From Tomitella cavernea (GTDB taxonomy: Bacteria; Actinomycetota; Actinomycetes; Mycobacteriales; Mycobacteriaceae), in the NCBI RefSeq assembly GCF_016599145.1, contig NZ_JAENKO010000011.1, positions 1 to 64,000 of the forward strand: a DNA stretch of 64,000 bases, written 5' to 3'. Positions 17,997 to 26,231 of this stretch are shown piece after piece (the first letter of the stretch is position 1; each line of letters begins with the position of its first letter). The notes beneath the pieces were generated by a model. The model had not been told where the DNA came from. It was given only the letters and a program-made list of their open reading frames with translations, and ran no database searches. The translations under genes were made by a program, and so were the position numbers.

Positions 17997-18665
17997 CTAC
18001 AGCAACCCCGCGTCGTGCATGGTGATGGCCACCTGCACCCGGTTGGTGGCCTCCAGCTTGGTGAAGCAGTGCGCGATGTGCGCCTTCACCGTGGCCAGGC
18101 TCATGTGCAGGTTCTCGGCGATCTCCGCGTTGGAGTGCCCGTGTCCCACGGCGACCGCGACGTCGCGTTCCCGGCCGGTCAGCGCGGCGGTCCGTTCACG
18201 GGCGGCCAGTGCGCGGCCGTCGGGTGCGGAGTCGGCGACCTGTCGGATCAGCCGCGCGGTGACGGCGGGCGAGAGCATCGGCTCGCCGGCGTGCACCTTG
18301 CGTACCGCGTCGACGATGGCGGGCGGCGCAGTGTCCTTGAGCAGGAACCCGTGCGCGCCGGCGCCGAGGGCCCGCACCACGTAGTCGTCGGCGTCGAAGG
18401 TGGTCAGCACGATCACCTTCGGCGGATGCGGCATCGACCCTATGCGCGCGGTGGCGGAGATGCCGTCGAGCACCGGCATGCGGATGTCCATGAGCACCAG
18501 GTCCACCGGCTCCGGGCCCGCCGCGGACTTCTCGATGATCCGGCAGGCGTGGGCGCCGTCGTCGGCCTCGCCCACCACGGCCAGGTCGTCCATGCCTCCC
18601 AGGATCATCGCCAGCCCGGCCCGCACCAGGGCGTCGTCGTCGGCGATGAGCACGCGGATTGTCAT
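17997..18665 (-). CDS. NarL/LuxR-type response regulator
   Basis: The start is ATG 18665, overlapping the kinase stop as ATGA. The 222-residue protein has a receiver domain (VLIADDDALVRAGL; phosphoacceptor Asp60 in VLMDIRMP; the lysine in FLLKDT) and a C-terminal LuxR-type helix-turn-helix (LTGRERDVAVAVGHGHSNAEIA and TVKAHI). It pairs with the kinase at 18662-19819. Phosphorylation by that kinase would control DNA binding. Target genes are not evident. Confidence 0.9.
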   Translation of the reverse strand: MTIRVLIADDDALVRAGLAMILGGMDDLAVVGEADDGAHACRIIEKSAAGPEPVDLVLMDIRMPVLDGISATARIGSMPHPPKVIVLTTFDADDYVVRALGAGAHGFLLKDTAPPAIVDAVRKVHAGEPMLSPAVTARLIRQVADSAPDGRALAARERTAALTGRERDVAVAVGHGHSNAEIAENLHMSLATVKAHIAHCFTKLEATNRVQVAITMHDAGLL

Positions 18666-19819
18666 GACGGCCACGGTAGCCAGGCGTCCAGGACGAAGCG
18701 GCGTTCGGGGGTGACCGAGTGCGTCAGGCGTCCGCCGGCGAGCTCGACGCGCTCGGCGATGCCCACCAGGCCCAGCCCCGACTCGGGCGCCCGGTGCGGA
18801 TCGGTGCCGACGCGCAGCGGGTTGTCCAGCCGTAGGGTGAGCCCCTCGCGCGGGGAGCCGGTGAGTACGACGGTGACGAGGGTGTCGCGGGCGTGCTTGC
18901 GGGCGTTGGTGATCCCCTCCTGGGCGATCCGGTAGAGCGTGCGTCCGGTCGCGATCGGGATGGCGCTGGGCCAGTGGGTGTCCTCGTAGTGGATGCGCAG
19001 CCCGGCGCCGCGTGCCTCCGCGATGAGCTCCGGCAGGTCGTCGGCGTCGGGCTGCGGCAGCTCGGGCAGCGCGTCGCCCGGGCCCTCCCGCAGCACGCCC
19101 AGCACCTCGCGCAGCTCGACGAGCGCCTGGTGCGAGGTGTCCTGGATGATGCCCGCCGCCTTGCGCACCTCGTGCGAGTCGAGGTCTTCCCGGTAGGCCA
19201 GCGCGCCCGCGTGCAGGGTGAGCAGGGAGATCCGGTGGGCCAGAACGTCGTGCATCTCGCGGGCGATCCGCGCCCGCTCGGCGATGCGGGCCTGGCGCAC
19301 GCGCAGCGACTGCTCCGTCTCGGCGCGTTCGGCGCGCTCGCGGAGGGTGGCGAGCAGTTCGCGGCGCGAGCCGATGTACAGACCGAAGGCCACGGTGATG
19401 CCGACGAAGGCGACCGCCAGGGGGACGATGACGCGCCAGTCGTCCACCGAGGTGGGATCCGCGTATTCCACGATGGTCGCGGCGGCGAGCGACAGCGCGG
19501 CGACGGGCAGGATCTCGCGCCACCGGCGGCGGGTGGACAAGGATGCGAGCGTGAGCGTCGCCGCCCCGCCGGCGGACGCGGAGGCGGCGGAGAGCACGGC
19601 GGTCACCGCGGCGACGGTGACCGGAAACCGGCGGCGGGCGAAACTGAGGACGATCAACGCCAATCCCAGGCCCAGGTCGAGGAAGAACCACCACCGCGCG
19701 TGTTCCCACTGCCATCCGGCCATCCCCGACCAGGCGGCCGCGGCGATCGCCAACGCCAGCAGTGTCCGCCAGACGTGTCCCCACAGGGTGAGCGGCGGCT
19801 GGTAGTCGGCGGGGTCCAC
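18662..19819 (-). CDS. NarL-type sensor histidine kinase
   Basis: The 385-residue protein starts at GTG 19819. Four to five hydrophobic segments occupy residues 16-150 and form the membrane sensor. A coiled linker rich in Arg and Glu follows, then the HisKA_3 box REMHDVLAHRISLL with His190, and the HATPase motif GLGLVGIAERVELAGG near residue 350. There is no large extracellular domain, so it may sense the membrane itself, like DesK-type kinases. The 4-bp overlap with the regulator indicates coupled expression. Confidence 0.9.
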   Translation of the reverse strand: MDPADYQPPLTLWGHVWRTLLALAIAAAAWSGMAGWQWEHARWWFFLDLGLGLALIVLSFARRRFPVTVAAVTAVLSAASASAGGAATLTLASLSTRRRWREILPVAALSLAAATIVEYADPTSVDDWRVIVPLAVAFVGITVAFGLYIGSRRELLATLRERAERAETEQSLRVRQARIAERARIAREMHDVLAHRISLLTLHAGALAYREDLDSHEVRKAAGIIQDTSHQALVELREVLGVLREGPGDALPELPQPDADDLPELIAEARGAGLRIHYEDTHWPSAIPIATGRTLYRIAQEGITNARKHARDTLVTVVLTGSPREGLTLRLDNPLRVGTDPHRAPESGLGLVGIAERVELAGGRLTHSVTPERRFVLDAWLPWPS

Positions 19820-19861
19820 GAGGCAAGACTAGGCGGTGGCGCCCGGCGCGGGGGCGATCCG

Positions 19862-20313
19862 TCAGCCGGTCTTCGCCGCCAGCAGCGTGGTGAGCTGCGA
19901 ATGAACGTGGTCGAGCGGGGCGGTGTCGTTGCGCAGGGCCAGCATGGTCGCGGCGGGTGCGGCGATGAGCACGGCCGCCGCGAACGGCAGCGAGCGGATG
20001 CCGAACTCCAGCGGCGAGTACTCCTGGATGCCCTGGAAGTACTGGGTGATCAGGAACAGGAACCCGAACATGGAGAAGTAGGCGACGGTGATCGACAGCG
20101 CGGGAAGGGAGAAGCGCCGGTTCCGGAACAGCGTGACGTCGAAGACCGGGTTCTCGGCCCGGATCTCGCGCCACACGAACGCCGTGAGCAGCGCCAGCGC
20201 GCCGGCGAAGGCGCACAGGGTGACCGGGGACAACCACCCGTTGCGGGGGCCCTCGATGATCGACCACACCAGGGTGACGATGCCCGCGAGCGACAGGACG
20301 AGTCCGAGCACGT
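19862..20313 (-). pseudogene. Chimeric remnant: MFS segment fused to TetR-regulator tail
   Basis: On the minus strand the frame starts with 128 codons identical or nearly so to residues about 216-343 of the MFS permease at 26228-27988. It then switches to a C-terminal tail, NDTAPLDHVHSQLTTLLAAKTG in two runs, that resembles the end of TetR regulators such as the one at 22088-22654. At nucleotide level 19930-20313 equals 26959-27342 (384 bp) with only about two visible mismatches. The TetR-tail part (19862-19929) is clearly diverged from 22088. The product would lack both transporter ends, so it is non-functional. Confidence 0.85.
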
Positions 20314-20855
20314 CCACCTCGCGGCCGAGAAGCTCACGCGCTGCCGCCAACGGGTCCAGCAGGACACCTGCGGCCACCGTGGCCCGGCCGGTGAGCCGCT
20401 CTGCGGCGTCCGGCGAGTGCTGCTGACCAGGGCCACGCTGTTGACCGGCCGTCAAGACTCGAAGCCGCACGCCGTCTTCCACAACGACGCGCACGCCGCC
20501 GTCGAGGTCACCCACGCGGTCTACCTAGCGCTCATCGCTGCCTACGGCGAGCCGGACACGAAGACCGCGAAAAAGATGATGGACCAGGTGCTACGCGGCA
20601 TTCGAACCGGCATGCCGAAAGGGCTCGGCGAACTGGCACAGCTGGGCCGGAATCTGTGGAAACGGCGCCGGGAGATCCTCGCCTACTTCGATACGAGCGC
20701 CTCCAAGGGGCCGTTCGAGGCCATCAACGGACACCTCGAGCACTTGCGCGGTACGGCACTGGGGTTCCAGAACCCGGGCCAGTACATCTTGCGGTCACTG
20801 CTGCACTCCGGCCAACTCGCCGAACGCATCAACGCACTCCAAAAGTTGAAGAGCC
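20312..20855 (+). mobile_element. ISL3-family insertion sequence, 3' remnant
   Basis: A plus-strand frame from 20312 encodes the second half of an ISL3-family (DDE) transposase: AAEKLTRCRQRVQQD, the VRRVLLTRATLLTGRQ block, HAAVEVTHAVYLALIAAYG, LAYFDTSASKGPFEAINGHLEHLRG, and FQNPGQYILRSLL. The right end CCAAAAGTTGAAGAGCC (20839-20855) is the reverse complement of a GGCTCTTC-type terminal repeat typical of this family. The 5' half and left terminal repeat are missing. The break coincides exactly with the MFS-copy junction at 20313. Confidence 0.85.
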
Positions 20856-20878
20856 ACATAAATGACTGTCCTGGCCGA

Positions 20879-22033
20879 TTACGTGGTCGTCAGCCCGCAT
20901 TCGGCGGCCAAGGTCTTCAGCCCGTTCGGGGTGAGCGCGGTCAGCGGGCCGTGCACACCGGAGGGGCGGTCGCCGCCGTCGGCGAAGTGGGCGGCGCCGC
21001 GGGCGAGCAGGTCGGCAGTCAGCGTGTAGGGGTCAGGGCCGTCAACGGCCGCCTCGGCCAGGACGGCGCCGCTGCGGTCCCTCGCGCGTGCCACCGCGGT
21101 GATACGGATAGGGATGCTGGGCACGCTGTTTCGGTAGGGCAGATGCGCGGCGAGCATCCCGGCGGCGCGCCGGGCGATCGGGTTCGTGGTGAGTGGCCCG
21201 GCGAGACGGGTCATACGGTGGATCGCCGGTGCGGCGGAGCCGAACCAGCCGAGGCCGACGTCGACGCTGCGCAGCGAAGGCAGGACTTCGGGCAGTCCGA
21301 AGTGCTCGGATCCGCCGACCGTGATCAGCGGCCGCTCCTTGCCGGCTGCGGAGAAGTGCAGCAGATGGTCGGCGGTCCGTTCGGTTTCCAGGCCGAATCG
21401 GTCGCACGCTGCCGCGCGGTAGGCATAGGACGGCGTACCGAGGACTTTGACCAGTGATGCGCGCGTGCCGGGGCTGGTGGCTGTCGACATCATCGCGGCT
21501 AGGTTCGGCTGGCTGCGTGCGCCGGTGACGGTGTCGTAGCTCCACATGAAGTAGCCGACCTCGATCGCGGACGTCCGCTCGCCGGCCTGAACGGCGGCGA
21601 GCCAGCCGGCGAGGTTGCCGGGGACGTAGTCGTAGCCGAAACCGGGCACGAGCAGCGCACCACTGGACTCAGCCGCCTCGCCGAGGTTGCGGAACATCCA
21701 TTCGACGAAAGGCGGCTCCCCGGTCGAATCCAGGTATACCGCGCCCGCACGGGCCGCGCTGCGGGCGACCTCGCGGCCCAGGTCCACGAACGGTCCGACG
21801 GTGGTCACGAGGACGTCGCCCTCGCGCAGTATGCGGTCGAGCGCGCCGGGCACGCTGGTGTCGGCTTCGACGGTGTCGCACTCGAGGCCGGCGCAGCGGG
21901 CCTGTGCGCGCAAGCGATCGGCGCTGCGGCCGACGAGGATGATTTCGCCGGAGTCGGCCTGTTTGCCGGCGAGGTTCGCCAGTACGCGCGAGCCGGTGTA
22001 TCCGGTCGCGCCGAGCAGGATGATCCGTGGCAT
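20879..22033 (-). CDS. Saccharopine-dehydrogenase-like NAD(P)-binding reductase
   Basis: The 384-residue protein opens with a Rossmann dinucleotide-binding motif (IILLGATGYTGSRVLANLAG), typical of the saccharopine dehydrogenase / trans-acting enoyl reductase superfamily. The conserved follow-on TTVGPFVDLGREVARSAARAGAVYLD and DSTGEPPFVEWMF are present. In mycolate bacteria such proteins include trans-acting enoyl reductases for lipid synthesis, but the true substrate here is unknown. It lies 54 bp downstream of a TetR gene on the same strand and divergent from an FAD oxidoreductase. The adjacent IS remnant ends only 23 bp from its stop. Confidence 0.75.
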   Translation of the reverse strand: MPRIILLGATGYTGSRVLANLAGKQADSGEIILVGRSADRLRAQARCAGLECDTVEADTSVPGALDRILREGDVLVTTVGPFVDLGREVARSAARAGAVYLDSTGEPPFVEWMFRNLGEAAESSGALLVPGFGYDYVPGNLAGWLAAVQAGERTSAIEVGYFMWSYDTVTGARSQPNLAAMMSTATSPGTRASLVKVLGTPSYAYRAAACDRFGLETERTADHLLHFSAAGKERPLITVGGSEHFGLPEVLPSLRSVDVGLGWFGSAAPAIHRMTRLAGPLTTNPIARRAAGMLAAHLPYRNSVPSIPIRITAVARARDRSGAVLAEAAVDGPDPYTLTADLLARGAAHFADGGDRPSGVHGPLTALTPNGLKTLAAECGLTTT

Positions 22034-22087
22034 GCAGTCCTCCGGGGGCAGTCGGGTTTCGATGGCAGAGCCGTGGTCCGGTCCCGG

Positions 22088-22654
22088 TCAGCCGGTCTGC
22101 GCGCGGAGCAGGGCCTTCATCTGCGAGTGGACCCGGTCGAGCGGGGCGGTGTCCCGGGCGGCGAGGCACAGCATCACCGCCCCTTCGATGGCGGCGATCG
22201 TCGTGGTCGCCAGGGACGATGCTTCGGATTCGTCGACGCCGTGTTCGATCAGGCGGGGCGTCAGAAGATCCTGCCAACGCCGGAAGACCTCGTCGGCCTG
22301 CTCGCGTGCGGTCGGCGCCTCCTGGCCTCCGTAGGCGGCGGCGGCGATCGGGCAGCCCGCGGAGAAGTCCGATCCGGTCAGCAGCTGTTTCCAGAACCCG
22401 ATGAACGCGCTCAGCGACTCGTCCGGCGTCTGCGTGGTGACCAGTTCCTCGATGACCGAACCGATCGACGTTCCGGCCTCCGTTATGCACGCAGCGATGA
22501 GTTCGCTCTTCCCGCCGGGGAAGTGCAGATAAATCGACCGACGCGCCACGCCGCTGCGCTCGAGCAGATCGGCGACGGACGTGCCTGCCACGCCGTGGCG
22601 CTGGACGAGCTCGACGGCACTCCCGATCAATCTCTCGCGTACCGATTCCGTCAT
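22088..22654 (-). CDS. TetR-family regulator (LmrA/YxaF-like)
   Basis: The 188-residue protein has an N-terminal TetR helix-turn-helix (GVAGTSVADLLERSGVARRSIYLHFPGGKSELI in two runs, residues 20-53). It has the CPIAAAAYGG and ETL-like C-terminal features of the LmrA/YxaF subgroup, whose members repress neighbouring transport or redox genes and release on ligand binding. It lies between the reductase at 20879 and the divergent FAD oxidoreductase at 22770; the 115-bp AT-rich spacer is the natural operator region. Confidence 0.85.
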   Translation of the reverse strand: MTESVRERLIGSAVELVQRHGVAGTSVADLLERSGVARRSIYLHFPGGKSELIAACITEAGTSIGSVIEELVTTQTPDESLSAFIGFWKQLLTGSDFSAGCPIAAAAYGGQEAPTAREQADEVFRRWQDLLTPRLIEHGVDESEASSLATTTIAAIEGAVMLCLAARDTAPLDRVHSQMKALLRAQTG

Positions 22655-22703
22655 GGCCCTACTTGCTCCGGTGTCGTGGTGATGAGCGCTGAGCGTTGTT
22701 ATA

Positions 22704-22731
22704 TACCGATCATTCTACTACATTGATGGTA
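22704..22731. promoter_or_regulatory. Possible operator in TetR / FAD-oxidoreductase spacer
   Basis: TACCGATCA (22704-22712) and TGATGGTA (22724-22731) form an imperfect inverted repeat, with one base missing in the right arm. The left half TATA-ACCGATC resembles operators of LmrA/YxaF-type regulators. The surrounding DNA is the most AT-rich in this part of the window and contains a TATAT stretch suited to promoter elements. Inferred target: both divergent transcripts. Confidence 0.4.
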
Positions 22732-22769
22732 CGTCAAGTAACGGTAAGCAGTGAGAGGTTGGTGCAGCG

Positions 22770-24494
22770 ATGAATGCGGATGGGCACGACGGTTACGACG
22801 CAGTGGTGATCGGCTCCGGCCTCGGCGGGATGAGCGCGGCGGCCTACCTCGCCGCGACGGGCCGGCGGGTCGCTCTGCTGGAGCGGTACTCGGTCCTGGG
22901 CGGCTCCTCCCACGTCTTCCGCCGTCGCGGCCGCTGGGAGTTCGACTGCGGCGTGCACTACATCGGCGACTGCGGCCCCGGCGGCCAGGTGCCCACGCTG
23001 CTGCGGGGGCTCGGCCTGGACGAGCACGTCGAGTTCCTGCCGCTCGACCCGGACGGTTTCGACACGATCATCGGTCCTGACCTGGAGTTGCGCGCCCCGC
23101 ACGGATGGGATGCGTACCTGGCGAACCTGTGCGCGGCCTTCCCTGGCGAGGAACGCGCGCTGCGCCGGTTCGTCGGGGTCATGCGCACCCTCGGCTCGGC
23201 CTTCGACGACCGGGCGACCGCATTGTCGAGCCGGAAGGAGATGGCCCGTGCGGCCCGCCGCGCCGGGCTGCCCGCAGCGTGGCTGATGGCGCCGTACGCG
23301 ACGCTGCTGGCGGCGTGCGGGCTGACCCCGCGGACGATCCTCGCGCTGTCGGCGCAGTGCGGGGTGGTCGCATCGACCCCGTTCGGCGCCACGGTGGGAA
23401 CCATGGTCGGCTTCCTGCAGGGGTACGTCGGCCGGGGCGCGTGGTATCCGCGCGGCGGCGGCCAGATGCTGTCCGCGGCCTTCGCCGAGGTGGTGCACGC
23501 GCATGGCGGAAGCATCCGGGTGGGCGCCGAAGTGGACCGCATCCTCATCGAGGGTTCGCGGGCCCGCGGGGTCCGGCTCACCGACGGAGAGGTGCTGCGA
23601 GCCGACACGGTCGTATCGGACGCCGACATCATCCGGACCTACCGGGACCTGGTGGGGCGCGAGCATCTGCCCCGCGCGACGCGACTGCGACTGGACACCT
23701 GGCGGATGTCGCGGCCGCTGATCAACGGCTGCTTCGGCGTCGAGATCGACATCCAGTCCACGCCGAACTGCAACTACTTCGCGATACCGACGTGGGACGA
23801 CGCCCATTCGCTGCTGGGGCTCGGGCGGATGGCCCACGACCTGTTCTCGCGCCGCCGCGACGCGTCCGACAGGCGGTCGTGGGCGCAGGACTTCGCCACC
23901 CGTCAGCCCATGTTCGTGCAGTGCTCCACCCGCCGCGACCCGGACAACGCCCGCAGCGCGCCCGCCGGCCACGCGGCCATCGAAGTACAGACGATCGTGC
24001 CGGACTCGCCGCGGCTGTGGGGCGTAGAGGGGCACGACACCCGTGCCGGCGGATACCGCAGCGAGGCGGAGTACCAGGAGATGAAAGAGCTTGTCACCGA
24101 GGGCATGCTGGCGCGGCTCGACCAGGTTTACCCGGGATCATCGTCGCGGGTGAAGCTCGCAGAGCTGGGCACGCCCGCGAGCCAGACGCGGTTCACGGCC
24201 ACCACAGGCGGCAGCGCGTTCGGGCTGGAGCCGAATCCATGGCAGTTCGGGCCGCTCCGGCCCGGGGTGCGCACGCCGATCGAGGGGCTGTTCACCGTCG
24301 GCACGAGCACCACGTGGGGCCCGGCCACGGAGGGTGCGATGGTCAGCGGCATGCAGGCTGCCGCCGCCATCACTGGCCGCGACCTGCTCTCCGAGATCCG
24401 CGGGGGTGCGGTGATCGCGGACCGCGCGGCGATCACCCCGTGGCCCGAGGACGTCGACCCGCTGGCCGTACAGCACGCGCTGACCACGGGGTGA
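22770..24494 (+). CDS. FAD-dependent oxidoreductase, phytoene-desaturase/retinol-saturase-like
   Basis: The 574-residue protein begins with a Rossmann FAD motif, VIGSGLGGMSAAAYLA, then the RVALLERYSVLGGSSHVF extension. The carotenoid-desaturase-type C-terminal motif, GLFTVGTSTTWGPATEGAMVSGMQAA, closes the FAD site. Proteins of this group desaturate or saturate polyenes or carry out related redox steps on hydrophobic substrates. No carotenoid genes are near, so a lipid or terpenoid substrate is equally possible. It is divergent from the TetR gene and probably under its control. Confidence 0.8.
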   Translation: MNADGHDGYDAVVIGSGLGGMSAAAYLAATGRRVALLERYSVLGGSSHVFRRRGRWEFDCGVHYIGDCGPGGQVPTLLRGLGLDEHVEFLPLDPDGFDTIIGPDLELRAPHGWDAYLANLCAAFPGEERALRRFVGVMRTLGSAFDDRATALSSRKEMARAARRAGLPAAWLMAPYATLLAACGLTPRTILALSAQCGVVASTPFGATVGTMVGFLQGYVGRGAWYPRGGGQMLSAAFAEVVHAHGGSIRVGAEVDRILIEGSRARGVRLTDGEVLRADTVVSDADIIRTYRDLVGREHLPRATRLRLDTWRMSRPLINGCFGVEIDIQSTPNCNYFAIPTWDDAHSLLGLGRMAHDLFSRRRDASDRRSWAQDFATRQPMFVQCSTRRDPDNARSAPAGHAAIEVQTIVPDSPRLWGVEGHDTRAGGYRSEAEYQEMKELVTEGMLARLDQVYPGSSSRVKLAELGTPASQTRFTATTGGSAFGLEPNPWQFGPLRPGVRTPIEGLFTVGTSTTWGPATEGAMVSGMQAAAAITGRDLLSEIRGGAVIADRAAITPWPEDVDPLAVQHALTTG

Positions 24495-24572
24495 TCGGGG
24501 CGCAGGCCGGCAGAGGCCCCGCGGAGCGGGATCCGCTACACGGAATCCTCTGCACGTCGACGCCCTCCAGCA

Positions 24573-25082
24573 TCATCGGGCGTCGGTCGCCCCCTCGGCG
24601 GTGAGTTCTTCGAGCAGCGCCATGTTCGCGCTCATCCCCGCCCGCCATGCCGCCATCCGCCGCGCCAGGATCGTGCCCTCGTCGTCGGGGTGCTGCGCGA
24701 TGAGGTCGGACAGGGGCGAAGTTCCGCTGCCGATCTTGACCCATTGGCGTACCACCGTGCCGTCTCCGTCGGCGTCGACCTCGAAGCCCCACAGGGTGAC
24801 CGGGGCCTCGGCAGGTCCGACCCGCCACACCCAGCGGCGGCCGTCCTCGACCTCGGAGACTTCGGGTTCCGTGTGCCACTCGCCGATCTGCGGATTCCTG
24901 TTGTAGCCGCGGAAACGGGCGCCGATTGCGACGCCGTCGGCCCCGTCCAGCCAGTGGGCCTTCTGGAGTTCCCCGTCCGCCCGCGTGGGAAGTTCGATGT
25001 CGGTGACCAATTCCCACGCCCGTTCGGTGCTGCAGGGAAGACGGATCGATACCTCGATGGTCGGGTTGTCGCGTAAACGCAT
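24573..25082 (-). CDS. SRPBCC-family protein
   Basis: The 169-residue protein begins with the strand pattern PTIEVSIRLPCSTERAWELVTDIELPTR, typical of START/Bet v1-like (SRPBCC) proteins. They form a hydrophobic ligand-binding cavity. A conserved VWRVGPAEAPVTLWGFEV strand pair follows. There is no catalytic motif. It is the last gene of a leftward run (lipoprotein, MFS, thioesterase, two SRPBCC). The role is likely lipid or aromatic-polyketide binding or conversion, but this is not provable. Confidence 0.7.
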   Translation of the reverse strand: MRLRDNPTIEVSIRLPCSTERAWELVTDIELPTRADGELQKAHWLDGADGVAIGARFRGYNRNPQIGEWHTEPEVSEVEDGRRWVWRVGPAEAPVTLWGFEVDADGDGTVVRQWVKIGSGTSPLSDLIAQHPDDEGTILARRMAAWRAGMSANMALLEELTAEGATDAR

Positions 25083-25158
25083 GGTTGTCCCTTCCGTGAC
25101 TATTCCGGAGAACGCGCCCGGGCCGCCGCGCCGATCGGCGGCGCGGCGGCCCCGGGGA

Positions 25159-25650
25159 CTACGCCGCGCCGAAATGTGCGCGGGTGTTGCGGGCGAAGGA
25201 GCCGAGCAGCGCCTTGTTGATCGGCCCGCCCGCCCGCAGCGCGGGGCCGAGACCCCGCCGGGCGTCGAAGGCGAAGGTCCACGTGAACAGGCAGCCGCCT
25301 GGCGCGGGCGTCACCTGGTAGTCCTCGGCGAATGCCCGGAACAACGGCACCGTCGCCTGCTCGGCGTAGAAAGCCTGCCGGCGTGCCGCTTCGTCCCACA
25401 CGAAGAAGTGCTCGCGCATGCGCAGCAGGCCGGGGCCGACCGTGACCCTGCGCGTGGTGCCGACCCCGTAGGGCGGCCCGCTGGTGTACTCGGCGTCGAG
25501 TTGCGAGACCCAGTGCAGCGGCCGGGGTGCGGTGAGCCCGGCCCAGACCTCCTCAGGTGCGGCGCGCAAGCGCATCGGGTACACGAAGCGGTGCGACGCG
25601 GTGCCGAAGAAGGACTCGTCGACGGGATCGAGGTCGAACCATTTGGACAT
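25159..25650 (-). CDS. SRPBCC-family protein
   Basis: ATG 25650 is preferred to the ATG six bases upstream because AGGAG sits at correct spacing only for the former. The 163-residue protein has the SRPBCC pattern HRFVYPMRLRAAPEEVWAGL, a central WVSQLDAEYTSG, and a cavity-closing C-terminal helix (INKALLGSFARNTRAHF). It is the sister of the SRPBCC gene at 24573 but not closely similar. Ligand unknown. Same strand, 76 bp ahead of that gene. Confidence 0.7.
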   Translation of the reverse strand: MSKWFDLDPVDESFFGTASHRFVYPMRLRAAPEEVWAGLTAPRPLHWVSQLDAEYTSGPPYGVGTTRRVTVGPGLLRMREHFFVWDEAARRQAFYAEQATVPLFRAFAEDYQVTPAPGGCLFTWTFAFDARRGLGPALRAGGPINKALLGSFARNTRAHFGAA

Positions 25651-25778
25651 GGGCATCTCCTGTCTGACAGGGCCGCGTGCCTCGCCCGCCCCGTGAAATC
25701 GGATTATCGCCTCCCGGCGGCCTGCACCGCCAGGGGCACCACCGTCGCCAGGGAACGGCGTCAGAGGCGTCGGCGGCG

Positions 25779-26231
25779 TCAGCCTCCCGGCAGGATCATG
25801 CATGTGGTGGTGCCGTGTGCCACGAGCTTCCCGTCCTGGTCGTGCACTTTGCCCTCGGCGGTCGCGGTACGCCGGCCGGGGTGGATGACCGCCCCGGTGG
25901 CGGTGAGGGTGCGGCCGTCGGTGGACACGGACCGCACGTAGTTCACCTTGAGCTCGAGCGTGGTGTATCCGGTACCCGCCGGCAACGTGGTGTGCACGGC
26001 GCACCCCATCGCGGAATCGAGCATGGTCGCAGCGATTCCGCCGTGCACTGTGCCGAGCGGATTTGCGAAGTCGGGCCGCGTATCCAACGAGAACGCCACG
26101 CTGCCGAAGTCGACCGCATCGAAGCGCATGCCGAGCAAGCGGCCGATGGTGGGAATGTCGTCGGAGGCGTGGTCTTTCGCCCACTGCATCAGCTCCAGGC
26201 CGGTCAGGGATCCGAAGTCGGGTGCTGTCAT
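25779..26231 (-). CDS. PaaI-type hotdog thioesterase
   Basis: The 150-residue protein shows the hotdog-fold PaaI/YdiI signature: NPLGTVHGGIAATMLDSAMGCAVHTTLP, with the active-site HGG, and the beta strand YTTLELKVNYVRSV. Such enzymes hydrolyse acyl-CoA or aromatic acyl-CoA thioesters. The ATG overlaps the MFS stop by four bases (ATGA), so it is translationally coupled to the transporter. Cytoplasmic. Confidence 0.85.
   Translation of the reverse strand: MTAPDFGSLTGLELMQWAKDHASDDIPTIGRLLGMRFDAVDFGSVAFSLDTRPDFANPLGTVHGGIAATMLDSAMGCAVHTTLPAGTGYTTLELKVNYVRSVSTDGRTLTATGAVIHPGRRTATAEGKVHDQDGKLVAHGTTTCMILPGG

Noticed and set aside
18893-21457. Plus-strand open frame of 854 codons across the kinase, the scar and the reductase
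   Set aside because: Only the 20312-20855 part has real similarity (ISL3 transposase); the rest is antisense to conserved genes.
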